Shown piece after piece: positions 63,973-64,000 of a stretch of DNA of 64,000 nucleotides (its first letter is position 1; every line of letters starts with the position of its first letter). The stretch comes from Epiperipatus broadwayi (lineage: Eukaryota; Onychophora; Udeonychophora; Euonychophora; Peripatidae): contig JAQFVV010012423.1 of the NCBI GenBank assembly GCA_028023455.1, positions 3,459,753-3,523,752 of the forward strand. Direction: 5' to 3'. Made by a program: the position numbers and the translations under genes. The notes under the pieces are model-generated. The model saw only the letters and a list, made by a program, of their open reading frames with translations, had not been told where the DNA came from and made no database searches.

Positions 63973-64000
63973 ATAACTCATATACAATATATATATATAT
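63942..64000. repeat. (TA)n at the window's right edge
   Basis: Two TA runs (63942-63970 and from about 63988) around a unique 18-base spacer; cut by the window end. Confidence 0.85.

Overview
The window looks like intergenic DNA from an A+T-rich metazoan genome, most likely an invertebrate. I find no convincing host protein-coding gene. Nearly everything that can be named is a mobile element or its wreckage: LTR retrotransposons, non-LTR (LINE) retrotransposons, Penelope-like elements (PLEs), a large unclassified repeat, foldbacks, and long (TA)n and (TTA)n microsatellites. Broken frames, degraded catalytic motifs and nested insertions are the rule. The sequence does not let me name the species.

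Layout. 1-1203 and 11964-12040: tandem and inverted copies of a repeat of about 409 bp that carries a type I hammerhead ribozyme motif, i.e. a retrozyme-like element. 1204-11963: an LTR retrotransposon with very long LTRs (about 2.73 and 2.75 kb) inserted into the inverted retrozyme copy; inside it only a broken gag is recognisable. 12056-15000: a second, unrelated minus-strand LTR element with 153/154-bp LTRs, decayed gag, zinc knuckle and protease, and no pol. 17195-23211 and 53383-58010: two diverged copies of one large unclassified repeat, both lying between (TA)n tracts. 23300-25681: two different PLEs on the minus strand. 26041-30860: a long minus-strand LINE with ORF1 and ORF2 remnants. 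32600-34200: a second LINE relic. 40963-42303: a LINE fragment, a diverged retrozyme copy and a nearly perfect 780-bp palindrome side by side. 45190-51255: more LINE relics (RT, endonuclease and a C-terminal zinc-finger region) around a less A+T-rich island at 47330-48900. 58122-60170: plus-strand PLE pieces. 61868-62420: a second gag of the same kind as the one at 8384-8824.

The most interesting signal is the recurrence of hammerhead ribozyme motifs: intact-looking in the tandem repeat (761-816), with compensating base changes in a distant diverged copy (41395-41456), and as remnants or candidates beside both minus-strand PLEs (23318-23348, 24116-24172). PLEs with hammerheads and small non-autonomous hammerhead repeats are known from animals; here both classes sit in one 64-kb window. 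The long-LTR element also interrupts the retrozyme, and the neighbouring copies preserve the empty site.
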